A DNA stretch of 64,000 bases from Candidatus Nitrosotenuis cloacae (GTDB taxonomy: Archaea; Thermoproteota; Nitrososphaeria; Nitrososphaerales; Nitrosopumilaceae): the NCBI RefSeq assembly GCF_026768455.1, contig NZ_JAPPVQ010000017.1, positions 1 through 64,000 on the forward strand, in the 5' to 3' direction. The notes below the pieces were generated by a model that was not told the origin of the DNA, did no database searches, and saw nothing but the letters and a program-made list of their open reading frames with translations. A program made the position numbers and the translations under genes. Of this stretch, positions 8,374-17,198 are shown piece by piece; position 1 is the first letter of the stretch, and each line of letters starts with the position of its first letter.

Positions 8374-8766
8374 CTATAATAAACTCAATTCGGGTTCGAT
8401 CTTCAGGTATAATTCCAGTTTCTCCCAGTCCTCTTTTCTGTCGTACATGTCAAGGTATGTAGTATGCCCTATCATGGCATGAGCCACATCTGTATCGTGC
8501 ACCCTTCTTGCCCTTGTGAAAAAGTACGACCTGAACGAGTGCAGGGAAACATGGTGCCTGCCGGTAGACTCGTAACGCGCAGTCAGCCCGGCCCGTTCTC
8601 TGTACCTTGCAAATGCTTCTATTTCCGTCATCTTTGCATGGAACGGGTTTGCGTTCGTAGCAAAGACAAGATCGTCCGGCTTTAATGCTTCCAAGTGTGG
8701 TTTCAGGTATTCTGATGCTTCGATTGAAACGAAGGTTGTGTGCAAACGTCCTGATCTGGGCCTCAT
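8374..8766 (-). pseudogene. C-terminal fragment of a tyrosine integrase
   Basis: The 130-residue frame matches only the catalytic half of thaumarchaeal tyrosine recombinases: H76 and R79 in LHSFRSYFF, H101 in AHAMIGH and the nucleophile Y108 in YLDMYDR, followed by the typical EKLELYLKIEPEL tail. The N-terminal arm-binding part and the first catalytic arginine are missing. Upstream the frame is closed by a TAG nine codons before the ATG. Probably a remnant of an earlier integration, unlikely to recombine DNA alone. Confidence 0.8.
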
Positions 8767-8836
8767 CTGAGAAAACCTGCTGCATCTGGGCTAGGAGAAC
8801 CGACGCTACTGCAAAGCCGAGCAGATATCTTTTCAT
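8767..8836 (-). pseudogene. Orphan signal-peptide start cut by the integrase fragment
   Basis: An ATG at 8836 opens MKRYLLGFAVASVLLAQMQQ, a convincing signal peptide, followed within a few codons by sequence that is read as integrase in another frame. It looks like the 5' end of a gene for an exported protein whose body was replaced. The long frame to 8450 beyond this point is an out-of-frame reading of the integrase and not a real protein. Confidence 0.4.
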
Positions 8837-8905
8837 AGCTTCTTACTCTACGAAATTCTTGTTTTAACTTTTGAACGGATCGCAAGATCAGGTGCGCTTT
8901 AGGTT

Positions 8906-9682
8906 TTAGTGTGCCAGTCCAAAGATTACAAGCTTTCCTATGGCCTTTCCGGGCATGTCATCGCCGTCATCAGGTATAAGCTCCCTGATGTTTTCAGGCA
9001 AATGGTCCAACATCATGTCCACCGGCCCGTCCAGATCCATTCCGACATGCTGGAGCCCCAGATAGATTACAAGTCCTATTACCCCTCCTGCCTTGGAGAA
9101 CGTCTCTGGATGAGCGTCAATATGCGGCTTTATGTTGTCGTTTTTCCACCAGTGTAGCCTCCTGAACGCGTTTTCAAGCGACATTCCAACGTTTGTGAAT
9201 TTTTCGGACGTCATCTTCCACATCTTTTTTGCCCATGGAGGCCAAGATCGTCCGAAGCTTACAATGAACGCTTTATTCATAAACGAGGTCTGGATTATCT
9301 GATAGAGCACTTGTCCCTCTTTTGGAAAGTTTGATTCCATATCAGCCAGAAGTTCTTTGTTGTCCGCATTGTCCTTTATTGCCTCAAGTCGCAACATTTC
9401 AAGGCTGCCCACAATGGATGGCCAGACTTTCATCAGATCCTCCTTGTCCCCGTCCCAATGGGCAGTCATGAACTCTACAAATTGGTCATGTGCAGTATTG
9501 TAAAAATAGTCCAGAATTTGTTCCGGCACGAAAAGCCTGGTTTCATCAAAATCCCTGCGGATGTTTTGAACGAATTGAAACGTTTCAGTAGACCAAAAGC
9601 AGGAGGGATCCAGCACAATATTGTGCTGAAAGGAATGTTTCATGATATTGTCAAGAACTGTATCATCTTCGATTATCTTCAA
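8906..9682 (-). CDS. Hypothetical protein, 258 aa
   Basis: No family recognised. The sequence is well-formed, Trp-rich (WPPWAKKMWKM, RRLHWWKND) and mainly helical. Residues 18-60 (NIVLDPSCFWSTETFQFVQN, then LFVPEQILDYF) vaguely recall the start of PIN-type nucleases, with an Asp after a strand and a later Pro-Glu, but the remaining acidic residues were not identified. The C-terminus contains a Gly/hydrophobic stretch (GGVIGLVIYLGLQHVGM) and an acidic segment. The start is TTG at 9682. It is a monocistronic unit between the integrase fragment and the HNH-like gene, probably element cargo. Confidence 0.65.
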   Translation of the reverse strand: MKIIEDDTVLDNIMKHSFQHNIVLDPSCFWSTETFQFVQNIRRDFDETRLFVPEQILDYFYNTAHDQFVEFMTAHWDGDKEDLMKVWPSIVGSLEMLRLEAIKDNADNKELLADMESNFPKEGQVLYQIIQTSFMNKAFIVSFGRSWPPWAKKMWKMTSEKFTNVGMSLENAFRRLHWWKNDNIKPHIDAHPETFSKAGGVIGLVIYLGLQHVGMDLDGPVDMMLDHLPENIRELIPDDGDDMPGKAIGKLVIFGLAH

Positions 9683-9773
9683 CGCACTAGATAGGAACGT
9701 TCTCTAGATAACCATATTGCATCTTTGTAGATACATGATGATTTGGGCATGGAATCCGGCGAGGATTCAGAAA

Positions 9774-9782
9774 TCTTTAACT
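9774..9782 (+). promoter_or_regulatory. TATA box of the HNH-like gene
   Basis: TCTTTAACT is centred 26 bp before ATG 9804, predicting a leaderless mRNA and supporting that start. Confidence 0.5.
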
Positions 9783-9803
9783 TGAAACAAGACTCTGAAA
9801 ATC

Positions 9804-10001
9804 ATGGCTACCGCAGGACCGTGCCCAATGTGCCAGAAAAAAGGTGTCAGGCTGACAGAGCACCACGTAGTCGAGGCTCCTGACGAAAACGGAAAGGCCC
9901 TCAGCATAGACCTGTGCGAGGACTGCCACAGATTGCATGAAAAATACCGCAACTACCTAAGGGACGAATGCCACATCGACATAGATCATACAAAAAAATA
10001 G
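9804..10001 (+). CDS. Small HNH-like zinc protein
   Basis: 65 aa with the order of an HNH/treble-clef nuclease core: CPMC at residues 7-10, EHHVV at 19-23, and CEDCHRLHEKY from residue 38. The two CxxC pairs would bind zinc and the HH plus the later Asn/His would form the active site. It is shorter than most HNH enzymes, so it may be a nicking nuclease, a domain-only protein or a DNA-binding zinc protein. It is convergent with the 89-aa gene, with stops 2 bp apart. Confidence 0.7.
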   Translation: MATAGPCPMCQKKGVRLTEHHVVEAPDENGKALSIDLCEDCHRLHEKYRNYLRDECHIDIDHTKK

Positions 10002-10003
10002 GA

Positions 10004-10273
10004 TCAAAGATCCGCATTGCAAGCCTTGCAATACTTTTGACCTTTACAGATGTCATGCATCTTTTTGGGGTGCCTGCATTCTGGGACTAGCTGTTTTCTC
10101 AGTATTTCCAAGTTATCGATGTCGATTTGCGAGACGGTTTGAAGTAGCAGATAGATATCTGCAGACAGATCGGATTTTGCGTTCAGTATTCCCGGCTCGC
10201 ACAACTCCTTTTTTACCCTAGTCTTGCACGCTATCATCAAGTTCAGAATGAGGACTGCATTTTTGACAGTCAT
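10004..10273 (-). CDS. Small protein with C-terminal Cys/His cluster
   Basis: 89 aa. The N-terminal two thirds are helical (VLILNLMIACKTRVKKEL, then DLSADIYLLLQTVSQ). The end holds CRHPKKMHDICKGQKYCKAC, a probable zinc site made of C, H, C and CxxC. Family not recognised. The ATG at 10273 is about 30 bp from a CAATATTAAT promoter-like element. It may act with the neighbouring HNH-like protein, but no link is shown. Confidence 0.5.
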   Translation of the reverse strand: MTVKNAVLILNLMIACKTRVKKELCEPGILNAKSDLSADIYLLLQTVSQIDIDNLEILRKQLVPECRHPKKMHDICKGQKYCKACNADL

Positions 10274-10424
10274 TAGTTCTGCTTAGGCGGGTATGAGCCA
10301 ATTAATATTGAATGCGATAGGATTCAGCCCGCTACATCTAGACCGCCCGCATCATCTTTTGAACACGAATGGATTAGTTGGTGCGGGCGTTAGCAGAGAA
10401 TCGGACTGTCGAATTCGAGAGTTT

Positions 10425-10829
10425 TCATTTTCTCGCCATTTTCCTGAGGATCCTGCGGACGCAAACATCAGCTCTTTTCTCGATGTCGTGCTCCCAGAAC
10501 CTCAGGACGGACCACTCCTCACGCCTTAGTTTTCTTGTTACATGCAGATCCCGCCTCATGTTGGTCTGTATCTTGTTTCGCCAGAACTCTTTTGACGGTT
10601 TTTTCTTCTCATGATACCGATAGCCGTGCCAAAAATCACCGTCACAGTATATGGCGATCTTCTTTTTCCGGATTACAAAGTCCGGATTGCCGAACATCTT
10701 TGGATACATCTCATACTCGATCTTATTTTCTTCTAAAAGTTGTTTCATTTTCAGATCAATCTTGGTGTTTGTGCTTCTGATTCTCGACATTATCCAAGAG
10801 CGTTTCTCTTGAGTAAAGATGTCCGCCAT
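10425..10829 (-). CDS. vsr: Vsr-type very-short-patch repair endonuclease
   Basis: Nicks DNA next to T:G mismatches that arise when 5-methylcytosine deaminates. 134 aa, the usual length. It shows the family start MADIFTQEKRSWIMSRIRST, the catalytic GNPDFVI with the metal-binding Asp, the CDGDFWHGY motif, and the C-terminal VLRFWEHDI with the His. It is last in a minus-strand operon after the endonuclease and the 610-aa glycosylase-like gene (11-bp gap). Vsr genes usually accompany C5-cytosine methylases, and one lies 2.7 kb away, so it probably protects the host from that methylase's mutations. Confidence 0.9.
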   Translation of the reverse strand: MADIFTQEKRSWIMSRIRSTNTKIDLKMKQLLEENKIEYEMYPKMFGNPDFVIRKKKIAIYCDGDFWHGYRYHEKKKPSKEFWRNKIQTNMRRDLHVTRKLRREEWSVLRFWEHDIEKRADVCVRRILRKMARK

Positions 10830-10840
10830 GTCAGCAGTTA

Positions 10841-12673
10841 TCAGGAATCTTCCACATCTGCGTCTGATGGAGGGGTGTTCGGGCCCAGAGCATCAAAAAG
10901 ATCGCTTACGGTCAAAACCCGATCTTGTGGTACTGTTGAAGTGTTTGTAATGCGGCTTGCGGAGAATTCGTCTACCAGCTGTATTCGTCCCTTGTTTTCC
11001 TTGAAAATTTTCCTGGGTTTTCCACTTTCAGTCAGGCAGACAAAGTCGCAGGTTTCGCGGTAAAAAGAATCGACTGTGGGTTGATCCGCAATCTTCCTTC
11101 CGTCGGTCCCATTTCTGGTCGTTATGTCTTCAACATTAACATTAGCTTCTTCTTTGATCAGAATCTTTTTGTTTTTTATTTTCTCAAAGCCGGGACAGCC
11201 TCTTGTATGGAAATCACACACATAGCAGGAGAGTGGGTTGGCATATCTTATGACATGATTTCCGGTTTCGCCGAACCTTATGCACCATAGCACGTTCATC
11301 AGCGGATCAGCATTGGTCTTCTTTGCTTGTGAAACCTTCCAGATCATTCTTTCAATCTTGCCCAGATGTTTGAACTCCTTGAAAAAATCAAACTTGCTGT
11401 CGATTCCAAGAGGACCTTTGTGGAAAGATTCCACCCACGTATCAACAGGTATTATTTCCTCGTGTCCAAATCCTTGTTGCAGGAAACAGCCTACCACTTT
11501 TGGAGCAACTCCCCTGATGTTGGGATTTTCTGCAAGTTTGTAAAAACGGCCGTAGTAGTCCTTGTCAAATGCTTGGTACGGTTTGTGCAATATGCTCATC
11601 AGAGACCAGACAAAGAAGGTGGTTCTCCCAGGATGTCTGTTGAATGCAGAGACAAGGCGGTTGAGGATCTTCCTCTCATTGGCAGTTATTGTTCCATCAG
11701 CTTCCCAAGACTTTGCATATTCTTTGTCAAACTCGTCTATATTGTCGCCCCAACCACGGTCGGCGGCACATATTTCGATGTCAGATTCAATCGTAAAAGT
11801 GCAGCCCGTGTGGATCTTACTCGTTTTCTTTGCTGCAACCGCACTATCTGCGTCCTCTTGTGTGTACTTTGGATATTTTGCGAGGCCGTGCTTATCGCAT
11901 TTGATCCGGTAGACGCCTTTTCGTTTCCAGTGCCTAGGCCAGATCTTTTCCAATGCTCGGAACATTTCTTGAAACCTTGGAAAATCTTGCAGTGTTTTGC
12001 TTTGTACCTCCCGATACGTCGGGATCAGAAAGAAGTCAAGAAATTTCCATTCTCCCTCCACGGTTATTTTCTCACCAAACATGCTTTGAAAGTTGTATAG
12101 CGCACGCATCTCGCTCTGTCTTCCGGTCTTTGGTGCCCACGCAGCAACAAATCTTACTATCGAATACATCTCGTCGTAGAGTTTTCCATAAGGATATGAA
12201 TCACCAAAGAGCCGAGATGCGACATTCCAAACCTCTTTCAAAAATTGTTTCATAATGTCATTGTCAGTACAAGTATCCAAATCGGTTATTGTCAGAGGAT
12301 TGGTAACCCCAAATCTGTCACTGATCTGTTCTTTGATTTTTCTTTCAACATCTCCCTCCGGTTCGGATTGTTTTTTGTTGCAAAGAAAAGTAATTGTTGC
12401 GGAGCACTTCCCGCGACGTGCATTTGAGAAAGAGACTCCGACTGGGAATCCGTATATCCTTTCACTTTCAGTTTTAAAGTGGACGTAACAGATTGGAAAA
12501 TTGGCGAGGTCGGGATAAAATGTTTCAAACCCTTGTGTCCACTGTAGCGGGACATCGTCAATAGTGTAACAGTGTTCATAGCTGATTGGCTCCAGCAACA
12601 AAGAGCATTCCGCATTCTTTGTTTTAACTGGATCGTTGCCACTTGTAAGAATAAAGCCTGTAGAGATTTTCAA
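10841..12673 (-). CDS. Large protein with endonuclease III-like (HhH-GPD) core and Cys cluster
   Basis: 610 aa, start TTG 12673, 5 bp after the endonuclease stop. Residues 388-415 (VAPKVVGCFLQQGFGHEEII, then PVDTWVESF) follow endonuclease III's catalytic segment, giving K392 at the lysine position and D411 at the aspartate position. Four cysteines follow: C464, C483, C486 and C493, comparable to the 4Fe-4S loop although the first spacing is longer. Residues 1-330 match nothing I know; 160-260 are rich in aromatic and basic residues. It is about three times the size of usual glycosylases. It may excise a mismatched or modified base, or act as a restriction glycosylase. The superfamily call is by motif alignment only. 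Confidence 0.65.
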   Translation of the reverse strand: MKISTGFILTSGNDPVKTKNAECSLLLEPISYEHCYTIDDVPLQWTQGFETFYPDLANFPICYVHFKTESERIYGFPVGVSFSNARRGKCSATITFLCNKKQSEPEGDVERKIKEQISDRFGVTNPLTITDLDTCTDNDIMKQFLKEVWNVASRLFGDSYPYGKLYDEMYSIVRFVAAWAPKTGRQSEMRALYNFQSMFGEKITVEGEWKFLDFFLIPTYREVQSKTLQDFPRFQEMFRALEKIWPRHWKRKGVYRIKCDKHGLAKYPKYTQEDADSAVAAKKTSKIHTGCTFTIESDIEICAADRGWGDNIDEFDKEYAKSWEADGTITANERKILNRLVSAFNRHPGRTTFFVWSLMSILHKPYQAFDKDYYGRFYKLAENPNIRGVAPKVVGCFLQQGFGHEEIIPVDTWVESFHKGPLGIDSKFDFFKEFKHLGKIERMIWKVSQAKKTNADPLMNVLWCIRFGETGNHVIRYANPLSCYVCDFHTRGCPGFEKIKNKKILIKEEANVNVEDITTRNGTDGRKIADQPTVDSFYRETCDFVCLTESGKPRKIFKENKGRIQLVDEFSASRITNTSTVPQDRVLTVSDLFDALGPNTPPSDADVEDS

Positions 12674-12678
12674 GTGGT

Positions 12679-13455
12679 TTATTCAGGGAATCTCATTACG
12701 ACTAGTTTGTCCCACAATGAGTTGTTTGCCCGCCATTGTGAATACGGTCGGGGATTTCCGGAGTACATTCCGCTGTCAAAAAAGATGTCGCCGCTCAAGA
12801 CAAACTTGAGCCACGTTTCGTAGCTAATCGGGTCGCCAAACACTATGGACCTATAAACGCCGTCTTTATCCCTCAGGCATTTGAACCAGCCCATGCGGTT
12901 GAATTTTTTCTCAACCTTTGCCTTTAAGGAGTCGGCATCCCAGCGTGCGATTGTCAGGTTCTCCATCCGACAGACCTCCGGAACCAGAGACGATTTATCG
13001 GGTCTTGTATCCTTCGAATAAGAATATCTGGCCACGATGTTGCGGTGCTCGTCAATGAAAAGACCCTGGCCGAACGAGTTTATCACTCCGATCTTTGGAA
13101 CAGGCTCTCCGGACCAAGAATACCGTCCCCCCTTCTCGGGGTTTGGGTGGCCGAATATTTTCAGAAATTTATCCCGCGAGATATCAAAGCCATCATCCTT
13201 GAATATGTAATAATCAGCAGACCAGTCTCCGAATGTCGTCTTGCTGGTGGTGTCATTTTTCATCTCGTGGTCCAGTAGATCGGGCGCGGTTCTGTTGTTG
13301 TGAGCCAGTCCCATCTGTCGCTCCAGCCAGTGACCTCCCTTGCCGTCATGCTTGCTGTTGTATGTGCCGGTGTCGGGCCTTTTTCCGTGAACGTTTTTCA
13401 CATAAATTCCGATGATTTCCTTACGGATCTCTAGGATCCGATCTTTTGAAGGCAT
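12679..13455 (-). CDS. MvaI/BcnI-family type II restriction endonuclease
   Basis: Cuts unmethylated DNA at a short site. 258 aa from ATG 13455 (a TTG two codons upstream is less likely). GKGGHWLERQMGL near residue 40 and PDLLDHEMKNDT near residue 58, with Asp, Glu and Lys forming the PD-(D/E)xK centre, then SKTTFGDWSADYYIF, are typical of the MvaI/BcnI/LlaMI group. Characterised members recognise CCWGG or CCSGG and cut as monomers. It is first in an operon with the glycosylase-like gene and vsr, and divergent from the C5 methylase. The exact site is not determinable here. Confidence 0.85.
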   Translation of the reverse strand: MPSKDRILEIRKEIIGIYVKNVHGKRPDTGTYNSKHDGKGGHWLERQMGLAHNNRTAPDLLDHEMKNDTTSKTTFGDWSADYYIFKDDGFDISRDKFLKIFGHPNPEKGGRYSWSGEPVPKIGVINSFGQGLFIDEHRNIVARYSYSKDTRPDKSSLVPEVCRMENLTIARWDADSLKAKVEKKFNRMGWFKCLRDKDGVYRSIVFGDPISYETWLKFVLSGDIFFDSGMYSGNPRPYSQWRANNSLWDKLVVMRFPE

Positions 13456-13554
13456 TTGCAAGGGATCAGATCGGACTGTAGTCTTTAAGGTTGATCTTTG
13501 GTCACCGGTGGGGAAAGGAAAAGAAATAAGATCTAGGTGCTCGGACTACTGTCA

Positions 13555-14541
13555 ATGGTCACGGAAAGAGGGTTTACATTCATCGATCTTTTTGCAGGCA
13601 TAGGCGGAATGAGGCTCGCGTTTGAAAGAGCCGGCGGCACCTGCGTATTTTCGTCGGAATGGAACAAGTTCTCGCAGCAGACGTACGAGGCAAACTTTGG
13701 AGAGGTCCCCGAAGGCGACATTACAAAGATCGACGCGGGTACAGTTCCAGATCACGACATACTTGTAGGCGGTTTCCCGTGCCAGCCGTTTTCAATTGCC
13801 GGCGTGAGTTCGAAAAAGTCTCTCGGAAGGGAGCACGGATTCAAGGACGCTACTCAGGGCACCCTGTTCTTTGACATATGCAGGATCATCAAGGCCAAAA
13901 GACCCAAGGCGTTCCTTCTTGAGAACGTAAAGAACCTCAAGAGTCACGACGGTGGAAACACGTTCAGGGTGATACTGAAGGCGCTACGGGAAGAGCTAGG
14001 TTACGATGTACACTACAAGGTAATAGACGCAAGCCGCCAAGTTCCTCAGCACCGCGAAAGGATATTCATAGTGGGCTTTGACTCTCCCACTAATTTTGAG
14101 TTTCCAGAACTGGAGGACAAGAGGCCCAGACTGGAATATATCCTAGAGAAGAGAGTCGGCAGGAAATACACGCTAACCGACGGGACGTGGAACTCCCTGC
14201 AGAGGCACCTAGAAAAGCACAGGGAGAAGGGAAACGGCTTTGGATACAGCCTTGCTGACAAGAAGAGCATTACAAAGACGCTAAGCGCAAGGTACTACAA
14301 GGACGGTGCAGAGATTCTCATACCCCAGAAAGGGAGGAATCCGCGAAAACTCACACCCAGAGAGTGCGCGCGACTGATGGGGTTTCCCGAGACGTTCAAG
14401 ATCGTAGTATCAGACAATCAGGCTTACAGGCAGTTTGGAAATGCGGTGGTTGTTCCGGTTGTTGAAAGAATTGCAGATTCAATCGTCACCTGTCTTAACG
14501 AGGGCAAGAAGAGAATAACGCTTTTTGATTACGCAAGATAG
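13555..14541 (+). CDS. dcm: DNA (cytosine-5) methyltransferase
   Basis: Methylates C5 of cytosine in DNA using SAM. 328 aa from ATG 13555; a GTG at 13537 is possible but weaker. All core motifs are visible: [10 protein letters not shown] (I), GGFPCQPFS with the catalytic Cys (IV), LLENVKNL (VI), [11 protein letters not shown] (VIII), and [13 protein letters not shown] (X). The target-recognition region between VIII and IX is short. Divergent from the MvaI-like endonuclease, forming a type II restriction-modification pair; the vsr gene fits a Dcm-like CCNGG-type site (inference). The next gene starts 2 bp after its stop. Confidence 0.93.
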   Translation: MVTERGFTFIDLFAGIGGMRLAFERAGGTCVFSSEWNKFSQQTYEANFGEVPEGDITKIDAGTVPDHDILVGGFPCQPFSIAGVSSKKSLGREHGFKDATQGTLFFDICRIIKAKRPKAFLLENVKNLKSHDGGNTFRVILKALREELGYDVHYKVIDASRQVPQHRERIFIVGFDSPTNFEFPELEDKRPRLEYILEKRVGRKYTLTDGTWNSLQRHLEKHREKGNGFGYSLADKKSITKTLSARYYKDGAEILIPQKGRNPRKLTPRECARLMGFPETFKIVVSDNQAYRQFGNAVVVPVVERIADSIVTCLNEGKKRITLFDYAR

Positions 14542-14543
14542 CG

Positions 14544-14837
14544 ATGGAAAAGTATCAGAAAAACCTCTCAAGGCCGGAAGCAAGACACAGGTACTGGCAC
14601 ATACACAAGGACAACAGGGAGTTTTTTCCAGAGACTGGCAAGATCTTCAGCCTGAAATTCGACGGGAAGGTCTTTGATCTGAAGGTGAATCACAAGGACG
14701 ACGTCATGACTGGCCAGCTGTACGAGAGACACAGGTTTCTTGAGGGGGATCTGATAATCGTGACAAAAAACAAGTATGGTACTTATTCTCTCGAGGCGCC
14801 GGATACGGGTCTTTATCCGCACATGGCACAGCCGTAA
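14544..14837 (+). CDS. Hypothetical protein, 97 aa, co-transcribed with the methyltransferase
   Basis: Starts 2 bp after the methyltransferase stop, so probably co-translated. It begins with a basic, aromatic stretch (KNLSRPEARHRYWHIHKD) and then predicts a beta-rich fold (IFSLKFDGKVFDLKVNHKDD, then LIIVTKNKYGTYSLEAP). The strands recall B3-like or other small DNA-binding barrels seen in restriction enzymes, but no family is certain. It may help the methylase recognise DNA, or control the locus. Confidence 0.65.
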   Translation: MEKYQKNLSRPEARHRYWHIHKDNREFFPETGKIFSLKFDGKVFDLKVNHKDDVMTGQLYERHRFLEGDLIIVTKNKYGTYSLEAPDTGLYPHMAQP

Positions 14838-14892
14838 AACAATTTGCCATACAGTTTCATAACTTTTAGTTGAATTATGTGATATTTCAGTT

Positions 14893-14910
14893 GTTTCTGT
14901 CGGGTTGTCG
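14893..14910. repeat. 18-bp repeat, inverted copy at 24724
   Basis: GTTTCTGTCGGGTTGTCG here is found as its exact reverse complement at 24724-24741. Both lie in intergenic DNA of the proposed element and bracket the block from the 83-aa gene to the terminase genes. Confidence 0.7.
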
Positions 14911-14941
14911 TGACCTGAGTTAAACAAAAAATTATTCGTGG

Positions 14942-15193
14942 TTAATGAGGCTTACAGTGCCGACAGTCAGAATTTCCAAGATTCCTGTCCTTGCTCAATA
15001 GATCCGCTATGATTTTGGCGTTTTCATAGGTCGGTGCATAAAACCACTCGTTATCGTGTCCTTGAAATTTCTTTATGTGTCCACATGATGTTTTCCAATG
15101 GTTCTTTCCATCGACTGGTATAAGGGCTGACTCCTGCTGAAAAACAAGCAAGATTAACCAAGATACGATAAGAACTAGACTGTGAACAAGCAA
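14942..15193 (-). CDS. Small exported or membrane-anchored Cys/His protein
   Basis: 83 aa from a TTG start at 15193. Residues 1-20 form a hydrophobic leader (LVHSLVLIVSWLILLVF). The remainder is hydrophilic with CGHIKKFQGHDNEWFYAP in the middle and DCRHCKPH at the end, which could bind a metal. The non-ATG start and lack of known relatives lower certainty. It is not obviously part of an operon. Confidence 0.4.
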   Translation of the reverse strand: MLVHSLVLIVSWLILLVFQQESALIPVDGKNHWKTSCGHIKKFQGHDNEWFYAPTYENAKIIADLLSKDRNLGNSDCRHCKPH

Positions 15194-15400
15194 TAATCAA
15201 CGAAAAAGAAACGTTCGGTAGAGTGAGAGCAACAATGATGAAATATTTGAGAACAAAATATGGTCAAGAATTAACAAATAGGATACGGTGGAGAGTCAAT
15301 AAAAGACAAAACAAGAACAAATCGTTAAGGAATTAAAACGAAAATAGGCAGTATTTCAAGCAGATAGTTCGAGGATGATGCGTATGAGCCGGAAAGCGAT

Positions 15401-15409
15401 CTTTAAAAC
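15401..15409 (+). promoter_or_regulatory. TATA box of the 531-aa gene
   Basis: CTTTAAAAC is centred about 28 bp before the TTG at 15433, supporting a leaderless start there. Confidence 0.5.
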
Positions 15410-15432
15410 TTGACAAGATTATCGATTCTTAA

Positions 15433-17028
15433 TTGACTGTGGGAGATACATTACTCAAGATTACAGACTATCCTTTTGCATATTCACTAATTACAATACT
15501 TCTTGCGACAAAAGGTACATCGATTATCTCTAATGATGTATTAATTTTCATAGGAATAGCCGGATCATTAGGAACCATCCTCACAATAACTGATCCAATA
15601 GGAAGAATCATCAAAGCGTATGCAATTGGAGTTCAAAAAGTTGCTTTTAATTTCTATAAAGAACCGAATGTTGAGAAAACCAAAACTTTCAGATTCTTAG
15701 CAAAACTAAACCCAACTATAAAAAATATACCAAAAGTTACAAGACGCTGGGAAGACGTTGAAGGTGCATTTCATACCAAAGCGATAGAATTAGAAAAAGA
15801 AAAAATTGTAAGTTCGGTTTATTTTTTAATATTAATCTCTGTTGCCGATGGTCTTATAGGATTTACAGATATTATTGAAAAAAATCTCAATGAAGGATTA
15901 CAACAAATACTTTGTGATGCACCATGTGTAAAATATTATTCAGAATGGGTGCTATTTGGCACCGCATTAATTCTTGCATTTGTTATCGCATGGAATGGCT
16001 CCTACATATTTCCACGAACTAGGATTGTTGCCACATATCTACTTGCAATCAACTCTACACACGTTACAAAGAATTCTACAGATACATTATTCAGATTTAT
16101 TGACAATGGAGATTGGAAAACTGCAAAGTATTGGAAAGATATTGTAGAAGAGGAATATGTTAATGAAACAGGATTAGAGATAGATAGAATTGAAAAAAGG
16201 AAAAATCATCTAAATTCATTATTAGGTAAATTCAAACAACATAAAGACAGACTTGAAAGTGAGAACGAAAAATCGCTTACCGCATATATGACTGGAGACA
16301 GATCCTTAAAACATTACTCGTTTATTGAAATCCTACAAACTTTTCCATATTATAGAAATTTGATTGAACATGCGTTTACTAGTCCAAATACTACAAAATT
16401 TGATCAGATCCACAATGTGTTTCTTTTTGAAAAGAAATGGTTGGATGCGTTACAAACAACAGATGCAGAAGAAAAGAAAAAAATCGATGAGATCATATCA
16501 AGATTACAGATCAGAATAGATACGCGAACCAGCAGAGAGATTATCGGTAATGATGGTCAATGGATAAATTTAGAATTACTACGTTCACATTTGGAATATT
16601 TTGTTAGTACCGATAGAACTGAGCTCATCCCAAATTCTAAAAAAGATAATTCAGCATTACATCAGGTTAGAATTTTTGACAGGCGCGGACATGAAGAGAT
16701 AGGACCGGATCTAATAGCTGAGTTACACATGAGTGATGCAAATATGCTCAAGGAACATCTTGAGCGATTGGCTAATGAACTAAGGCAAAAAAATTCAGAA
16801 CTTAGAAGTATGTATTCAGAATTCGATGCCGCATTAAAGAATTTGAAACAGATGATTGATGAAATGATGCTAGAATATGAATCCGTTACAATACCGATTG
16901 GTGGAACATGTCAATATTGTAGAAGTGAAGAATTCACGGCCAAAAGCATTATTGAATCGGATTCTAAAAAAATTAATTCTTTACCAACAATACTTTTTGA
17001 TGAAAAACAAAAATCGATTTCATTCTAA
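15433..17028 (+). CDS. Membrane-anchored coiled-coil protein with terminal CxxC
   Basis: 531 aa, not assigned to a family. Hydrophobic segments lie at about 35-53, 125-147 and 171-193; the rest is a long cytoplasmic, charged helical region with coiled-coil pattern (about 245-275 and 430-490, LKEHLERLANELRQKNSELR). A CQYC pair follows near residue 497. AT-rich codon use differs from the GC-richer restriction locus next door, which suggests separate acquisition. Membrane-plus-coiled-coil proteins in such islands are often effectors or sensors, but nothing here proves that. Confidence 0.7.
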   Translation: MTVGDTLLKITDYPFAYSLITILLATKGTSIISNDVLIFIGIAGSLGTILTITDPIGRIIKAYAIGVQKVAFNFYKEPNVEKTKTFRFLAKLNPTIKNIPKVTRRWEDVEGAFHTKAIELEKEKIVSSVYFLILISVADGLIGFTDIIEKNLNEGLQQILCDAPCVKYYSEWVLFGTALILAFVIAWNGSYIFPRTRIVATYLLAINSTHVTKNSTDTLFRFIDNGDWKTAKYWKDIVEEEYVNETGLEIDRIEKRKNHLNSLLGKFKQHKDRLESENEKSLTAYMTGDRSLKHYSFIEILQTFPYYRNLIEHAFTSPNTTKFDQIHNVFLFEKKWLDALQTTDAEEKKKIDEIISRLQIRIDTRTSREIIGNDGQWINLELLRSHLEYFVSTDRTELIPNSKKDNSALHQVRIFDRRGHEEIGPDLIAELHMSDANMLKEHLERLANELRQKNSELRSMYSEFDAALKNLKQMIDEMMLEYESVTIPIGGTCQYCRSEEFTAKSIIESDSKKINSLPTILFDEKQKSISF

Positions 17029-17198
17029 AATCTCTTAAGCATTACGACAACACAACATGTTCTGCGACTAGCTCTGATCAGCGTCTGTTTTCCCTCACAA
17101 AAGAGGGGCATTCTATTTTTACTGATTATCAATGAATTCATATTCAGTTAGTCTGAATCTGTTAAGACCAGATCCATTATTGGGATATTAGTTGTGAC

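Noticed and set aside
8450-8836. A 128-aa frame starting with a signal peptide
   Set aside because: After about 24 residues it is an out-of-frame reading of the integrase fragment; only the signal-peptide start was kept.
11366-12100. A 244-aa plus-strand frame
   Set aside because: Antisense to the 610-aa gene, whose motifs and operon position make it the real one.
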